A stretch of DNA of 64,000 nt. Source: Mycobacterium sp. 1274761.0. Its GTDB lineage: Bacteria; Actinomycetota; Actinomycetes; Mycobacteriales; Mycobacteriaceae. Under the pieces are notes generated by a model that did not search any database, was not told the origin of the DNA, and worked only from the letters and a program-made list of their open reading frames with translations. The stretch spans positions 1 to 64,000 of the forward strand of contig NZ_LZMC01000009.1 of assembly GCF_001668615.1 (NCBI RefSeq), given 5' to 3'. A program made the position numbers and the translations under genes. This document shows, one piece after another, positions 16,373-26,023 of the stretch (the stretch's first letter is position 1; every line of letters starts with the position of its first letter).

Positions 16373-17707
16373 GTGAAGGACGGCGGCGTCCACTACGCCC
16401 GCAACGGCTCGGTACGGCTGGCCTATCGCGTATTCGGCGAGGGCGACACGACCCTGGTGTGGATACCAGGCTGGATCAGCAACGCAGACATCCTGACCGA
16501 CCCGGACATGCCGTTCCAGAGTTTCCTCGAAGCACTGTCCCGCGGCAACAGGTTGGTCGCGTGGGACAAGCGCGGGACGGGTCTATCGGATCCGGTCACC
16601 CACGTACCGCCGTTGGACGAACGGATGGACGACCTCCACGCCGTGCTCGATGCGGTGGGCGCCGAGTCAGCGGCGCTGTTCGGCGTGTCCGAGGGCGGAC
16701 CGATGAGCATCTTGTTCGCCGCGACCTATCCGGAACGCGTTCAGGCGCTGACGCTGTACGGAACTATGGCACGCTTCACTCCCGAACTGCCTCATCACCC
16801 TTGGGGTTTCACCGAGGCACAGCGCGACGAAATCATCGCCGAGATCGAAAACCATTGGGGCGAAGGGGCGCTCGCCGAGCTCTTCTTCGGCGAGGTCGCC
16901 AAGATGCCAGGCTTTCTCGAGTTTTACGGGCGGATTCAGCGGTTCGGGGCAAGTCCCGCGATGTGCCTCATGCTCTGGCACGCGTTACTGGACATAGACG
17001 TCAGTGGCGTGCTGAGTTCCGTTCACACGCCCACGCTCATACTTGGCCGAGCCGGCGACGCCATGGCTCCCATCGGTGCGGCTCGCGCTCTAGCGTCGGC
17101 GATGCCCAACGCCCGCTTCCTCGAACTGCCGAACGGACCGCACGGTTTGATGGATGACGCACTGGCGACCGAGGTGGTGAACTTCGTCCTCGGCAGACCA
17201 GCAGACGAATCGAGCGAACGGGTGCTGTCAACCGTCTTGTTCTCCGACATCGTCGGCTCGACAGCACAGGTCAGCACCCAGGGTGATGCGCAATGGCGCC
17301 GACAACTCGACGCACATGACAGGCTCGTCGACTGGCTCGTCGACAAGTACGGCGGACGCCGGGTGAAGCACACCGGTGACGGCATGTTTGCACTCTTCGA
17401 CGGTCCCACCAGGGCGTCGCGCTGCGGTTTGGAGATGGTTCCGGCACTCGCGGCGAGGGGAATCCGCATTCGTGTCGGTGTGCACACCGGCGAATGCGAA
17501 CGCCGCGGCGAGGAGTGGAGCGGTGTCGCCGTCCACGTCGGTGCTCGCATCGGGGCGCTGGCCGGCGCGGGTGAGGTAGTTGCCAGCCGCACCGTCCGCG
17601 ATCTGTCGGCGGGCTCGGGGCTGCTGTTCGACCCACTCGGCGGCCAGCAGCTCAAGGGCATATCCGACGCGGTCGAGGTCTTCAGGGTCACCGCGCCGGT
17701 TCGCTGA
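16373..17707 (+). CDS. Alpha/beta-hydrolase fused to class III adenylate cyclase (LipJ/Rv1900c-like)
   Basis: 444 aa from GTG 16373, two bases after the FGE stop. Residues 1-275 are an alpha/beta-hydrolase with nucleophile Ser106 (GVSEGG). Residues 284-444 are a class III cyclase domain with metal Asp292 (FSDIVGST) and Asp336 (KHTGDG) and purine-site Lys332. In the transition-state motif the usual Asn is His388 (VAVHVGAR) while Arg392 is kept. The layout matches M. tuberculosis Rv1900c. It may couple ester sensing or hydrolysis to cAMP. The 3' end overlaps the convergent SRPBCC gene by 20 bp. Confidence 0.88.
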   Translation: MKDGGVHYARNGSVRLAYRVFGEGDTTLVWIPGWISNADILTDPDMPFQSFLEALSRGNRLVAWDKRGTGLSDPVTHVPPLDERMDDLHAVLDAVGAESAALFGVSEGGPMSILFAATYPERVQALTLYGTMARFTPELPHHPWGFTEAQRDEIIAEIENHWGEGALAELFFGEVAKMPGFLEFYGRIQRFGASPAMCLMLWHALLDIDVSGVLSSVHTPTLILGRAGDAMAPIGAARALASAMPNARFLELPNGPHGLMDDALATEVVNFVLGRPADESSERVLSTVLFSDIVGSTAQVSTQGDAQWRRQLDAHDRLVDWLVDKYGGRRVKHTGDGMFALFDGPTRASRCGLEMVPALAARGIRIRVGVHTGECERRGEEWSGVAVHVGARIGALAGAGEVVASRTVRDLSAGSGLLFDPLGGQQLKGISDAVEVFRVTAPVR

Positions 17708-18176
17708 CCCGGAATCGGCCCTCGGCGGCCTTCTTGATCGCGGCCAGCGTGGCGGGGATACCGCTTTCGGCGGCCGCACGACGCTTCTCGATCTCGGCGT
17801 CGGCCTGCGCGCCGAACCGCTCGCGGAATCCGGCGATGCCTTTGGGCAGAAACTCCCACGACTCTGTCAGGCGAGTGCCGTCCCCGTCGGGTTCAAAGGT
17901 GTAGCCCCAGTACACCCAGCCGTCGTTGACTTCCCAGGCGAACCTACGCCCGGGGTCGGCGGCGATGATCTGACTTCGCGTCTCCCACGTCCGCTCGGCC
18001 GTCTCGTTGCGGCCGGTGAACCAGGCTCCGACGCGCGGGCCGTCGCCCTCGTCCCACCAACAGGCCTTACAGATCGGGCTCCACTCGCCCATCCTGGTCA
18101 CGTCGGACACCATGTCGTACAGCGCCTCGGGCGGCACGGCCACATGAATCGACTCCGACAACTTCAGATCAGCCAC
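17688..18176 (-). CDS. SRPBCC (START-like) family protein
   Basis: 162 aa. The chain follows the polyketide-cyclase/AHSA1-like helix-grip fold: SESIHVAVPPEALYDMVSDV opening, a WSPICKACWW strand, GRNETAERTWETRSQII, and LTESWEF near the long C-terminal helix. Such proteins bind hydrophobic ligands or act as cyclases; many mycobacterial copies are uncharacterised. The 3' end lies over the last 20 bp of the cyclase gene on the other strand. Function unknown. Confidence 0.75.
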   Translation of the reverse strand: MADLKLSESIHVAVPPEALYDMVSDVTRMGEWSPICKACWWDEGDGPRVGAWFTGRNETAERTWETRSQIIAADPGRRFAWEVNDGWVYWGYTFEPDGDGTRLTESWEFLPKGIAGFRERFGAQADAEIEKRRAAAESGIPATLAAIKKAAEGRFRVSEPAR

Positions 18177-18202
18177 CGGTCGAGTGTGTCAGAACGCTAA
18201 GT

Positions 18203-18216
18203 TAGAACCCGTTCCC
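18203..18216. promoter_or_regulatory. Imperfect KstR-like motif upstream of SDR pair
   Basis: TAGAACCCGTTCCC matches TNNAACNNGTTNNA except for the final A (C here). It lies 22 bp before the first SDR start codon. KstR-type repression of the two-SDR unit is possible, but a single 14-bp match with a mismatch can occur by chance. Confidence 0.25.
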
Positions 18217-18238
18217 TCGCCGTCGAAAGGCCAACCGG

Positions 18239-19012
18239 ATGAGCAACAGTAACGAACGGATCGCCGTCGTCATCGGCGCCGCATCAGGGATCGGCTGGGC
18301 CACCGCCCGCGCCCTTGCCGCCGATGGTTGCCGCGTCAGGCTCGCCGACCGCAACGCCGACGGCGCGCGGGCACGGGCCGCCGAACTCGGTGCGCCGCAC
18401 ACCGCCGCGGAGGTCGACGTCACCGACGAGACGACGGTGCAGCGGCTTTTCGAGCAGATCGGCCCCGTCGATGTCGTCGTCAACTGCGCGGGGTTCGGCA
18501 GCCTCGGGCTGATCACCGATCTGGCCGTCGAGGAATTCCGCTCCGTCGTCGACGTCTGTCTCAATGGCGGGTTCATCGTCGCCAAATACGCGGGCCAGAA
18601 GTTGCGCGAAGGCGGATCGTTGGTGACGATCAGCTCGTTGAACGGCCGCCAGCCCGCCATGGGGATGAGCGCCTACTGCTCGGCCAAGGCCGGCGTGTCG
18701 ATGCTCACTCAGGTCGCGGCACTCGAGCTGGGACCGCGCGGTATCCGCGTCAACGCCATCTCCCCCGGCTTCGTCGACACCCCGCTCACCGAAGGCTCCT
18801 ACCTGGTGCCGGGTCTGGTCGAGGACTATGTCGAGAACACCGCGCTCGGCCGGGCCGGCAGGCCCGAAGAGATCGCCGACGCCGTGGTGTTCCTGTGCTC
18901 GCCGAAGTCGAGCTGGCTGACCGGCGAGGTGCTCGACCTCAACGGTGGCGCCCATCTCAAGCGGTATCCCGACGTGCTCGGGCATGTCATGAAATTGGCG
19001 GAGGCGCAGTGA
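18239..19012 (+). CDS. Short-chain dehydrogenase/reductase (SDR)
   Basis: 257 aa from ATG 18239. Classical SDR: NAD(P)-binding GAASGIG (residues 14-20), DxT-type VDVTDE, NCAG, catalytic Ser in TISSLNG, Tyr-x3-Lys in SAYCSAKAG, and NAISPGFVDTPL. The first acidic residue after β2 (LADRN) favours NAD. It oxidises or reduces a secondary alcohol; the substrate is unknown. The stop overlaps the next SDR start by 4 bp (GTGA), so the two are translationally coupled. Confidence 0.9.
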   Translation: MSNSNERIAVVIGAASGIGWATARALAADGCRVRLADRNADGARARAAELGAPHTAAEVDVTDETTVQRLFEQIGPVDVVVNCAGFGSLGLITDLAVEEFRSVVDVCLNGGFIVAKYAGQKLREGGSLVTISSLNGRQPAMGMSAYCSAKAGVSMLTQVAALELGPRGIRVNAISPGFVDTPLTEGSYLVPGLVEDYVENTALGRAGRPEEIADAVVFLCSPKSSWLTGEVLDLNGGAHLKRYPDVLGHVMKLAEAQ

Positions 19013-19866
19013 GTTTCGGTGGCAAACAGGCACCGCACACGCGAGGAGCGAGAACAGCCATAGTGACTGGCGCCGGCTCGGGTATCGGCGCGGCGCTGTG
19101 CCGGGCGCTCGCCGACGCCGGTGCCGACGTGTTGTGCACCGACATCGACGGTGACGCGGCCGAACGCACCGCGTCATCGCTGGGCGGTCGTGCGCGTGCT
19201 GCCCGCCTCGACGTCACCGACGCCGCGGCGGTTCAGCAGACGGTGGACGGCGTCGTGACCCGCAGCGGGCGGCTGGATCTGATGTTCAACAACGCGGGCA
19301 TCGTCTGGGGCGGCGACACCGAACTGCTCACCCTGGACCAGTGGAACGCGATCATCGACGTCAACATCCGCGGCGTCGTGCATGGCGTTGCCGCGGCCTA
19401 CCCCCAGATGATCAAGCAACGCGGCGGCCACATCGTCAACACCGCATCGATGGCCGGGCTCACTGCGGCCGGCCAGATCACCAGCTACGTGATGACCAAA
19501 CACGCGATCGTCGGCTTGTCGCTGGCGCTGCGGTCAGAGGCCGCCGCGCACGGTGTCGGGGTGCTCGCCGTCTGCCCGTCGGCGATCGAAACCCCGCTTC
19601 TCGACAAGGGCGCGATCGGCGGGTTCGACGGCCGGAACTACTTCTTGCAGGGCGCCAGGGAGAAGAAGGCCTATTCGGCCGACCGACTGGCACACGACAC
19701 GCTGCGGGCCGTCCGCCGCAACAAGGCGCTGCTGGTACGTCCGCGCAGCGCGCATGCTCAGTGGCTGTTGGCGCGGGTCGCGCCCGGGCTGATGCAACGC
19801 GCGTCCATTCATTTCATCGCCGGTCAGCGAGCCCACCAGGCCAAGACACGGTCGAACGCGCGCTGA
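19009..19866 (+). CDS. Short-chain dehydrogenase/reductase (SDR), second copy
   Basis: 285 aa with GTG 19009 as start, overlapping the previous SDR by 4 bp. Motifs: GAGSGIG, CTDIDGD (NAD-preferring Asp), NNAG, NTASMAG with catalytic Ser, and Tyr-x3-Lys in SYVMTKHA. The C-terminal 70 residues (KALLVRPRSAHAQWLLARVAPGL) resemble SDRs that reduce acyl or alicyclic ketones. The two SDRs are not close copies of each other, so recent duplication is not indicated; they probably act on the same pathway. Confidence 0.88.
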   Translation: MSFGGKQAPHTRGARTAIVTGAGSGIGAALCRALADAGADVLCTDIDGDAAERTASSLGGRARAARLDVTDAAAVQQTVDGVVTRSGRLDLMFNNAGIVWGGDTELLTLDQWNAIIDVNIRGVVHGVAAAYPQMIKQRGGHIVNTASMAGLTAAGQITSYVMTKHAIVGLSLALRSEAAAHGVGVLAVCPSAIETPLLDKGAIGGFDGRNYFLQGAREKKAYSADRLAHDTLRAVRRNKALLVRPRSAHAQWLLARVAPGLMQRASIHFIAGQRAHQAKTRSNAR

Positions 19867-19904
19867 GCAAAGCGGACGGCCAGGGCGGCCAAGCTGGCTA
19901 CGGT

Positions 19905-21122
19905 ATGCCCATGGCCGCAATGCAAACCGACTTCACGTTGACGCAGAGGCGCGCCCTTGCGGTCGCGACGGTGCTGGCCATCCTGTTCGGCGCGTACTTC
20001 CTCCGTTCGTACTTCATCCTGATCGTGGTCGCGGCGGTGGTCGCCTATCTGTTCGGCCCGCTGTACGACCGGCTCAGAAAGCGGCTGGGCGTAGGGCTTT
20101 CGGCGACGCTCACGCTGCTGGCCGCCGTCTCGTGCGTGATCATCCCCGTCAGCTTGATCGTGGCGATCGCGGTCGTGCAGATCACCGACATGGTCAAGAG
20201 CGTCGCCGACTGGGTGGAACGCACCGACCTGTCCACGCTCGGCGACAGGACGCTGCACCTGGTCAACGAGTTGCTGGCGCGCGTGCCCTTCGCCGATGTG
20301 ACGGTGACGCCCGAGATGATCCGCAAGGCGATGACGACCGTCGCGCAGAGCGGCGGCCAATGGCTGCTGCACACGCTTCAGCAGGCGGCCGGTGGCGCGA
20401 TCGGCGGGATCGCCGCCGCAATCCTTTTCCTCTACGTGTTCATCTCACTGCTGACGAACAAGGACGCCGTCCGGCAATTGATCCGCCGATTGAATCCGCT
20501 GGGCGAGGAAGTCACCGACCTCTACCTCGCGAAGATGGGGGCGATGGTCAACGGCACGGTCAGAGGGCAATTCATCATCGCCGTCTGCCAGGGCGTCGCC
20601 GGCGCGATCTCGATCTACCTCGGCGGGTTCCACGACGGCTTCTTCATCTTTGCGATCCTGTTGAGCGCGCTGTCGGTGATCCCCCTCGGCAGCGGCATCG
20701 TCACGATCCCGTTCGGCATCGGGATGACGTTGTTCGGCAACGTGTTCGGCGGGATCTTCGTCGTGCTGTTTCACCTCATCGTGGTGACGAACATCGACAA
20801 CTTCCTGCGGCCGATCCTGGTGCCACGCGCGGCCCGCCTCGACTCGGCACTGATGCTGCTCTCGGTGTTCGCAGGAATCGGGATGTTCGGTGCGTTCGGC
20901 ATCATCATCGGCCCGGTGCTGATGATCGTCATCGTCACCACGATCAGCGTCTACCTGGCGGTGTACAAAGGTGTTCCGCTCGAGCCGGAGACCGACGAGG
21001 ACAGCCGCAGGGCAAAGAAGACCAAGCACCGCCTGGGATGGCTGACGCGCAGGGCCAGAAAGGCAGAGCCCGAAGCACCCGAACCCGCCCAGCAAGAGGC
21101 GGCTAAACCAAACGCTCCGTAA
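19905..21122 (+). CDS. AI-2E family membrane permease (PerM-like)
   Basis: 405 aa from ATG 19905 (a second ATG at 19911 is possible). Eight hydrophobic segments and the family signature near the end (VPRAARLDSALMLLSVFAGIGMFGAFG, then a Pro-Val-Leu turn) identify the AI-2E/UPF0118 permease family. A soluble stretch between TM3 and TM4 (WVERTDLSTLGDRTL) is typical. Position matches Rv1101c. Members export small molecules or affect osmotic and cell-division phenotypes; the substrate is unknown. The C-terminal 50 residues are Lys/Arg/Glu-rich and cytoplasmic. The end overlaps the convergent gene by 20 bp. Confidence 0.9.
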   Translation: MPMAAMQTDFTLTQRRALAVATVLAILFGAYFLRSYFILIVVAAVVAYLFGPLYDRLRKRLGVGLSATLTLLAAVSCVIIPVSLIVAIAVVQITDMVKSVADWVERTDLSTLGDRTLHLVNELLARVPFADVTVTPEMIRKAMTTVAQSGGQWLLHTLQQAAGGAIGGIAAAILFLYVFISLLTNKDAVRQLIRRLNPLGEEVTDLYLAKMGAMVNGTVRGQFIIAVCQGVAGAISIYLGGFHDGFFIFAILLSALSVIPLGSGIVTIPFGIGMTLFGNVFGGIFVVLFHLIVVTNIDNFLRPILVPRAARLDSALMLLSVFAGIGMFGAFGIIIGPVLMIVIVTTISVYLAVYKGVPLEPETDEDSRRAKKTKHRLGWLTRRARKAEPEAPEPAQQEAAKPNAP

Positions 21123-21900
21123 GGAATTCGACGACGCGCTTGCGCGCTTCGTAAGCCGGATGGGCTTCCTCTTCACGCACCTCGAGGGTTAGGACGGAGT
21201 GCGCCATTCTGCTGAACCCGTGCTCGTTGCCCCTCTTCGAGCTGATCTCGATGACCTCGAAGGCGTCACCGAGCCTGTCCTTGAGCGTCTTGAACCGTGC
21301 GGCGGGCACCAGCGGATCCTCACTGAAGCGCAGGCCCAGTGCACAGAGCCCGTCGTTGGCCGCGCGCTGTTCGATGACTTTCAGCTCACCCTCGGACAAC
21401 CCCGGATCGCGGCGGTGCTTGGGTGTCAGCGGCAGCGGCAGCGACGGCTGGCTCAACACGGGCGCGAGCACGCTGTCGTCGACCGCTGCGGCGAGGGCGA
21501 ACCCGCCGGTGAAACACTGCCCGATCACCCCCACACCCTTGCCGGGCGTCTTCTCGTTGAGGTCGCGTGCCAGCGCCCGCAGATAGTGCGCCACGGGCCG
21601 GTCGGCGTTGGTCGCGAACGCGGCGAATTCCTTTGCCACACAACCGCGGAGCATGATCGGCACCGCAGCGGGCCGCAGCCCCGGCGCACCGGGCGTCCCG
21701 AAAAGCGATGGCGAGGCGACGGTGAATCCGTTGTCCACCAAATGATTACCGAGCGCCAGCACGTTTGGATGCAGGCCGGGCATTTCGGGGATCAGAACCA
21801 CACCTGGGCCCTCGCCCTTGCGATAGACATCGTGGGTGATGCCGGCCGCCGTGAAGGGTTCGGCGGTCCATCCCGTCAGATCTGCTTCTGGAGCCTTCAT
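21103..21900 (-). CDS. Dienelactone hydrolase family protein
   Basis: 265 aa. The alpha/beta-hydrolase of dienelactone-hydrolase type has the nucleophile cysteine C129 in GQCFTGG, an early PEMPGLHPN oxyanion loop, Asp in FSEDPLVP, and His in GNEHGFSRM. Family members open cyclic lactones in aromatic degradation or hydrolyse short esters. The gene is convergent with the AI-2E gene and lies 8 bp downstream of the DUF4245 gene, so it may be its operon partner. Confidence 0.88.
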   Translation of the reverse strand: MKAPEADLTGWTAEPFTAAGITHDVYRKGEGPGVVLIPEMPGLHPNVLALGNHLVDNGFTVASPSLFGTPGAPGLRPAAVPIMLRGCVAKEFAAFATNADRPVAHYLRALARDLNEKTPGKGVGVIGQCFTGGFALAAAVDDSVLAPVLSQPSLPLPLTPKHRRDPGLSEGELKVIEQRAANDGLCALGLRFSEDPLVPAARFKTLKDRLGDAFEVIEISSKRGNEHGFSRMAHSVLTLEVREEEAHPAYEARKRVVEFLTERLV

Positions 21901-21908
21901 AACTTCTC

Positions 21909-22574
21909 CTACGTCGCGGCCAACGGCGGCTGCTTCTGGACCGCCGCAGCCAGCGTACGGTACTCATCGGTACCGGCGGCACCCTTGATCGCGATTTGAG
22001 CCGGTCCAAAGGGGCTGTTCAGCCGGGCCGTCCACACCGGCTCGGAGCCGTCGTCGCCCTCGTAGACGACCCACCGCGTGCCGTCGACATCGTGCGTCCC
22101 GGTCGGCACCATGTCGGGCTCGATGGAGCCGACGAGCTTCTCTTCGTCGGCGTTGCTCTGCGTCAATGCGATGTACATCCCGGTCGGCGTGAGGTACCCG
22201 ACGGTCGAGGACACGGCGCGCGTCGGCTGCCCAGCCGGAACCGAGCGGCCTCCCTCGATACCCGCGCGGCTGCCGGAGTTCGCCCGCCACCCGGCGGGCA
22301 GCTCGGGCACCCGGATCGGTATCCGCAGCGCATCGGCGTCGGCCCGCAGGGCGGCAGGTGCGTCAAAGTTGGGCGCCGGTCCAGCACCGGGACCGGCGGG
22401 TGCAAACGAGCACATCCCGAGCACCGCAGCCAGCACAATGCACACCACGACCAGCGGCGCTAACGACCAGAACATGTCGCGCCCGTCCTGCAGCAGCCGG
22501 GGCTTGGCGGCCGGAGGCGGCGGCGGGCCGTCGACGGCAGGCCCGCCATGGCTGGGCTGCGATTCGGAACTCAC
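21909..22574 (-). CDS. DUF4245 membrane-anchored protein (Rv1100-like)
   Basis: 221 aa from GTG 22574 ([11 protein letters not shown]); the frame runs on to 22637 but lacks conserved features there. A Pro-rich N-terminus precedes one membrane helix (about residues 37-57, [17 protein letters not shown]), then an extracytoplasmic domain with [17 protein letters not shown] and [14 protein letters not shown], the DUF4245 signature. Function is unknown. The gene is divergent from glpX and followed within 8 bp by the dienelactone hydrolase gene. Confidence 0.8.
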   Translation of the reverse strand: MSSESQPSHGGPAVDGPPPPPAAKPRLLQDGRDMFWSLAPLVVVCIVLAAVLGMCSFAPAGPGAGPAPNFDAPAALRADADALRIPIRVPELPAGWRANSGSRAGIEGGRSVPAGQPTRAVSSTVGYLTPTGMYIALTQSNADEEKLVGSIEPDMVPTGTHDVDGTRWVVYEGDDGSEPVWTARLNSPFGPAQIAIKGAAGTDEYRTLAAAVQKQPPLAAT

Positions 22575-22661
22575 AGGCGCCAGTATCCCAGCTCCCACAG
22601 GCCGACCGGCGAATGGGAGAATCGCTGCCATGAGCACCCGAGCGCGAGTGAAGGCCCAGGC

Positions 22662-23690
22662 ATGAGTCCAGGACGAGGAGAAGCCCCCGACCGCAACCTC
22701 GCCCTCGAGCTTGTTCGGGTAACCGAAGCGGGCGCGATGGCGGCAGGTCGCTGGGTGGGCCGTGGCGATAAGGAGCGCGGTGACGGCGCCGCCGTCGACG
22801 CCATGCGTGAACTGGTCAATTCGGTGTCCATGCGCGGTGTCGTCGTGATCGGCGAGGGCGAGAAGGACAACGCGCCGATGCTGTACAACGGCGAGGAAGT
22901 CGGCAACGGCGACGGCCCCGAGTGCGATTTCGCCGTCGACCCGATCGACGGAACGACGTTGATGAGCAAGGGCCTGTCCAATGCCATCTCGGTGCTCGCG
23001 GTGTCGGAACGCGGCACGATGTACGACCCCTCAGCGGTGTTCTACATGAACAAGATCGCCGTTGGCCCCGACGCGGTGGACGCCATCGACATCACCGCTC
23101 CGATCGGTGAGAACATCCGCCGGGTCGCCAAGGCCAAGGCCGTCTCCGTGTCCGACTTGACGGTCTGCATCCTCGACCGGCCGCGACACGAGCAGCTGAT
23201 AAAGGACGTGCGCGAGGCGGGCGCGCGGTGCCGACTGATCTCCGACGGTGATGTGGCGGGCGCGATTTCGGCGTGCCGGCCCAACACCAGTACCGATCTG
23301 CTCGTCGGCATCGGCGGCACGCCCGAGGGCATCATCGCCGCGGCGGCAATCCGGTGCATGGGTGGGGCGATCCAGGGTCAGCTGGCGCCCAAGGACGACG
23401 AGGAACGCCAGAAGGCCATCGACAAGGGCCTCGACCTCGACCAGGTGTTGTTCACCGAAGACCTGGTGTCCGGCGACAACGTCTTCTTCTGCGCCACCGG
23501 AGTCACCGACGGTGACCTGCTGAAAGGTGTGCACTACTACGGCGGCGGCTGCACGACACAGTCGATCGTCATGCGTAGCAAATCCGGCACGGTGCGGATG
23601 ATCGAGGCCTACCACCGCCTGTCGAAGCTCAACGAATACTCTGCGATCGATTTCACCGGCGACAGCAGCGCGGTTTATCCGCTGCCGTAA
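22662..23690 (+). CDS. glpX: Fructose-1,6-bisphosphatase class II
   Basis: 342 aa from ATG 22662. GlpX motifs: [23 protein letters not shown] (metal-binding Asp residues), ILDRPRH, GGTPEGI and GDSSAVYP at the end. The enzyme dephosphorylates fructose 1,6-bisphosphate; GlpX is the only FBPase type essential for gluconeogenic growth in mycobacteria. A 12-codon ORF (ATG 22630 to TGA 22665) precedes and overlaps the start by four bases, so translation of glpX may be coupled to it. The downstream gene is fum, 23 bp away, as in other mycobacteria. Confidence 0.96.
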   Translation: MSPGRGEAPDRNLALELVRVTEAGAMAAGRWVGRGDKERGDGAAVDAMRELVNSVSMRGVVVIGEGEKDNAPMLYNGEEVGNGDGPECDFAVDPIDGTTLMSKGLSNAISVLAVSERGTMYDPSAVFYMNKIAVGPDAVDAIDITAPIGENIRRVAKAKAVSVSDLTVCILDRPRHEQLIKDVREAGARCRLISDGDVAGAISACRPNTSTDLLVGIGGTPEGIIAAAAIRCMGGAIQGQLAPKDDEERQKAIDKGLDLDQVLFTEDLVSGDNVFFCATGVTDGDLLKGVHYYGGGCTTQSIVMRSKSGTVRMIEAYHRLSKLNEYSAIDFTGDSSAVYPLP

Positions 23691-23713
23691 ACACACGAAA
23701 GGGCTTAGCAGGC

Positions 23714-25126
23714 ATGACCGTCGATAACGATGTCGAGTACCGCATCGAGCACGACACCATGGGCGAGGTCCGGGTGCCGGTCGATGCGCTGTGGCGGGCG
23801 CAGACCCAGCGCGCGGTGGAGAATTTCCCTATCTCGGGCCGCGGCCTCGAGCGCACCCAGATACGCGCACTTGGCCTGCTCAAGGGTGCCTGCGCACAGG
23901 TCAACAAGGACCTTGGCCTACTCGACCCGGAGAAGGCCGACGCGATCATCGCCGCCGCCGATGAAATCGCCGACGGCCGCCATGACGACCAGTTTCCCAT
24001 TGATGTGTTCCAAACCGGTTCGGGCACAAGCTCGAACATGAACACCAATGAGGTGATCGCCAGCATCGCCGGGCAGAACGGCGTGACGGTCCACCCCAAC
24101 GACGACGTGAACATGTCGCAGTCCTCCAATGACACGTTTCCGACCGCTACGCATATCGCTGCCACGGAAGCCGCTGTGCGGCACCTGATTCCGGCGCTCG
24201 AGGTGCTTCACGAGTCGCTGGCCGGCAAGGCGCGGCAGTGGCGCACGACGGTGAAGTCGGGCCGTACACACCTGATGGACGCGGTGCCGGTGACGCTGGG
24301 CCAGGAGTTCAGCGGCTACGCGCGCCAGGTGGAGGCGGGCATCGAACGGGTGAAGGCCACGCTGCCGCGCCTGGGTGAGCTCGCTATTGGCGGAACGGCC
24401 GTCGGCACGGGCCTTAATGCGCCCGACGATTTTGATGAGCGCGTCGTCGCCGTGCTGCAGGAGCACACCGGGCTGGCTGAATTACGGGTAGCGGCAAATC
24501 ATTTCGAGGCCCAGGCCGCCCGCGACGGGCTCGTGGAGGCGTCCGGCGCGCTGCGCACCATTGCTGTCTCGCTGACCAAAATCGCCAACGATATCCGGTG
24601 GATGGGCTCTGGCCCGCTGACCGGCCTCGGCGAAATCCAGCTGCCCGACCTGCAGCCCGGCAGCTCGATCATGCCGGGCAAGGTCAACCCGGTGATCCCT
24701 GAAGCGGTCACCCAGGTGGCCGCGCAGGTGATCGGAAACGACGCCGCCGTCGCGTGGGGCGGCGGCAACGGTGCGTTCGAGCTCAACGTCTACATCCCGA
24801 TGATGGCGCGAAACATCCTCGAGTCGTTCAAGATCCTGACCAACGTTTCGAAGCTGTTCGCCGAGCGTTGCATCGACGGTTTGGTCGCCAATGACGACCG
24901 GTTGCGCGAGCTGGCCGAGTCCTCGCCGTCGATCGTGACGCCGCTGAACTCCGCGATTGGCTACGAGGAAGCGGCCGCGGTGGCCAAGCAGGCGCTCAAG
25001 GAGAAGAAGACGATCCGTCAGACCGTCATCGACCGCGGGCTCATCGGCGACAAGCTGTCCGAAGAGGAGCTCGACAAGCGGCTGGATGTTCTCGCCATGG
25101 CGAAGGTGAAAGACGGGGACGGCTAG
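23714..25126 (+). CDS. fum: Fumarate hydratase class II
   Basis: 470 aa from ATG 23714. Class II fumarase motifs: [37 protein letters not shown], and the signature [12 protein letters not shown] around residue 318. It catalyses the reversible hydration of fumarate in the TCA cycle. Length is normal (about 470 aa). It lies 23 bp after glpX and is probably co-transcribed with it. The stop overlaps the convergent deacetylase stop by four bases. Confidence 0.97.
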   Translation: MTVDNDVEYRIEHDTMGEVRVPVDALWRAQTQRAVENFPISGRGLERTQIRALGLLKGACAQVNKDLGLLDPEKADAIIAAADEIADGRHDDQFPIDVFQTGSGTSSNMNTNEVIASIAGQNGVTVHPNDDVNMSQSSNDTFPTATHIAATEAAVRHLIPALEVLHESLAGKARQWRTTVKSGRTHLMDAVPVTLGQEFSGYARQVEAGIERVKATLPRLGELAIGGTAVGTGLNAPDDFDERVVAVLQEHTGLAELRVAANHFEAQAARDGLVEASGALRTIAVSLTKIANDIRWMGSGPLTGLGEIQLPDLQPGSSIMPGKVNPVIPEAVTQVAAQVIGNDAAVAWGGGNGAFELNVYIPMMARNILESFKILTNVSKLFAERCIDGLVANDDRLRELAESSPSIVTPLNSAIGYEEAAAVAKQALKEKKTIRQTVIDRGLIGDKLSEEELDKRLDVLAMAKVKDGDG

Positions 25127-25983
25127 GCGCCGTTGTTGGGGCCGCCGGAGTTCGCACCGGGAATGTCGGTGATCGGGAAGTTCGGCATCGGCGCCGGCGA
25201 CGGCGTGTTGGGCAGCGACGGGATCTGGTCAGCGCGGATCTCGTGGAGGTCGTTGGCGGGCGGACCGTTCTCACGTGAGCCGTAGCTGCTGCCCGGTTCA
25301 CGCTCGCCGAGTAGGTGGCTGACCGTCACCAGGTGGTAGCCGTTGGCTTTCAGAACGGGTATGAACTGGTAGACGAGATCCACTGTGCTGGAATAGGTGT
25401 CGTGCATGAGCACCACTGAGCCTGGCTTGATCTGCGTCATCAGCATGTAGCGCGTGGCGGCGATGTTCGAGTCGTTCATCCAGTCGAAAGGGATGACGTC
25501 CCAGTTGATGTCGGCCAGGCCCTGCTTCTTGGCTTCCGCCAGCACCTGGTCGTTGACCAGACCACCCGCGGTGCGCACCAGCTTCGGCCGGTGACCCGTC
25601 GCGGACTCGATCGCGTCGCTGGCCCTGCTGAACTGCGCGGGGATGTCCTGCGGCGGAATCGTCGTCATGTTGGGGTGTTCCCAGGTATGGCTGCCGATCT
25701 CCATGCCGGCTTCGGCGATGCGTTTGGCGCCCTCGGGATTCGCGGCAACCTTGTTGCCGATCAGGAAGAACGTCGCCTTTGCGTCATTGTCCTCGAGGAT
25801 CTTCAGCAGCCGGTCGGTATAAGGCCCCGGCCCGTCGTCGAACGTCAGCGCGACGCATTTCACCTTCGCGCAGTCGACCTCGTCGGCGCTGGCTTGCTCG
25901 TGGCCCGTCCCGCACGCGCTGAGGAGGAGCACCGCCGCAGCGGCCATGCTGCATAAGGCCCGGTTGGTGATTCGCTTTGGCAC
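25123..25983 (-). CDS. Secreted NodB-type polysaccharide deacetylase lipoprotein
   Basis: 286 aa. A signal peptide ends in the lipobox LSAC with C24. The NodB domain has TFDDGP (D49, D50) and SHTWEH (H99, H103), the metal-binding triad; the usual RPPYG motif reads RTAGG here, and WDVIPFDW is the late motif. The protein acts in the cell envelope and probably removes N-acetyl groups from peptidoglycan or another glycan, as its orthologue Rv1096 does. A Pro-rich C-terminal 45 residues form a disordered tail. RTAGG departs from the consensus and may alter substrate choice. Confidence 0.88.
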   Translation of the reverse strand: MPKRITNRALCSMAAAAVLLLSACGTGHEQASADEVDCAKVKCVALTFDDGPGPYTDRLLKILEDNDAKATFFLIGNKVAANPEGAKRIAEAGMEIGSHTWEHPNMTTIPPQDIPAQFSRASDAIESATGHRPKLVRTAGGLVNDQVLAEAKKQGLADINWDVIPFDWMNDSNIAATRYMLMTQIKPGSVVLMHDTYSSTVDLVYQFIPVLKANGYHLVTVSHLLGEREPGSSYGSRENGPPANDLHEIRADQIPSLPNTPSPAPMPNFPITDIPGANSGGPNNGA

Positions 25984-26023
25984 GGCCGCAGCTTACCGGC
26001 CGGTCCTGAGTGATCGTGGCGCG

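Noticed and set aside
22630..22665. 12-codon ORF ([11 protein letters not shown]) overlapping the glpX start
   Set aside because: It could couple translation but has no regulatory codon bias; kept only as a note in the glpX entry.
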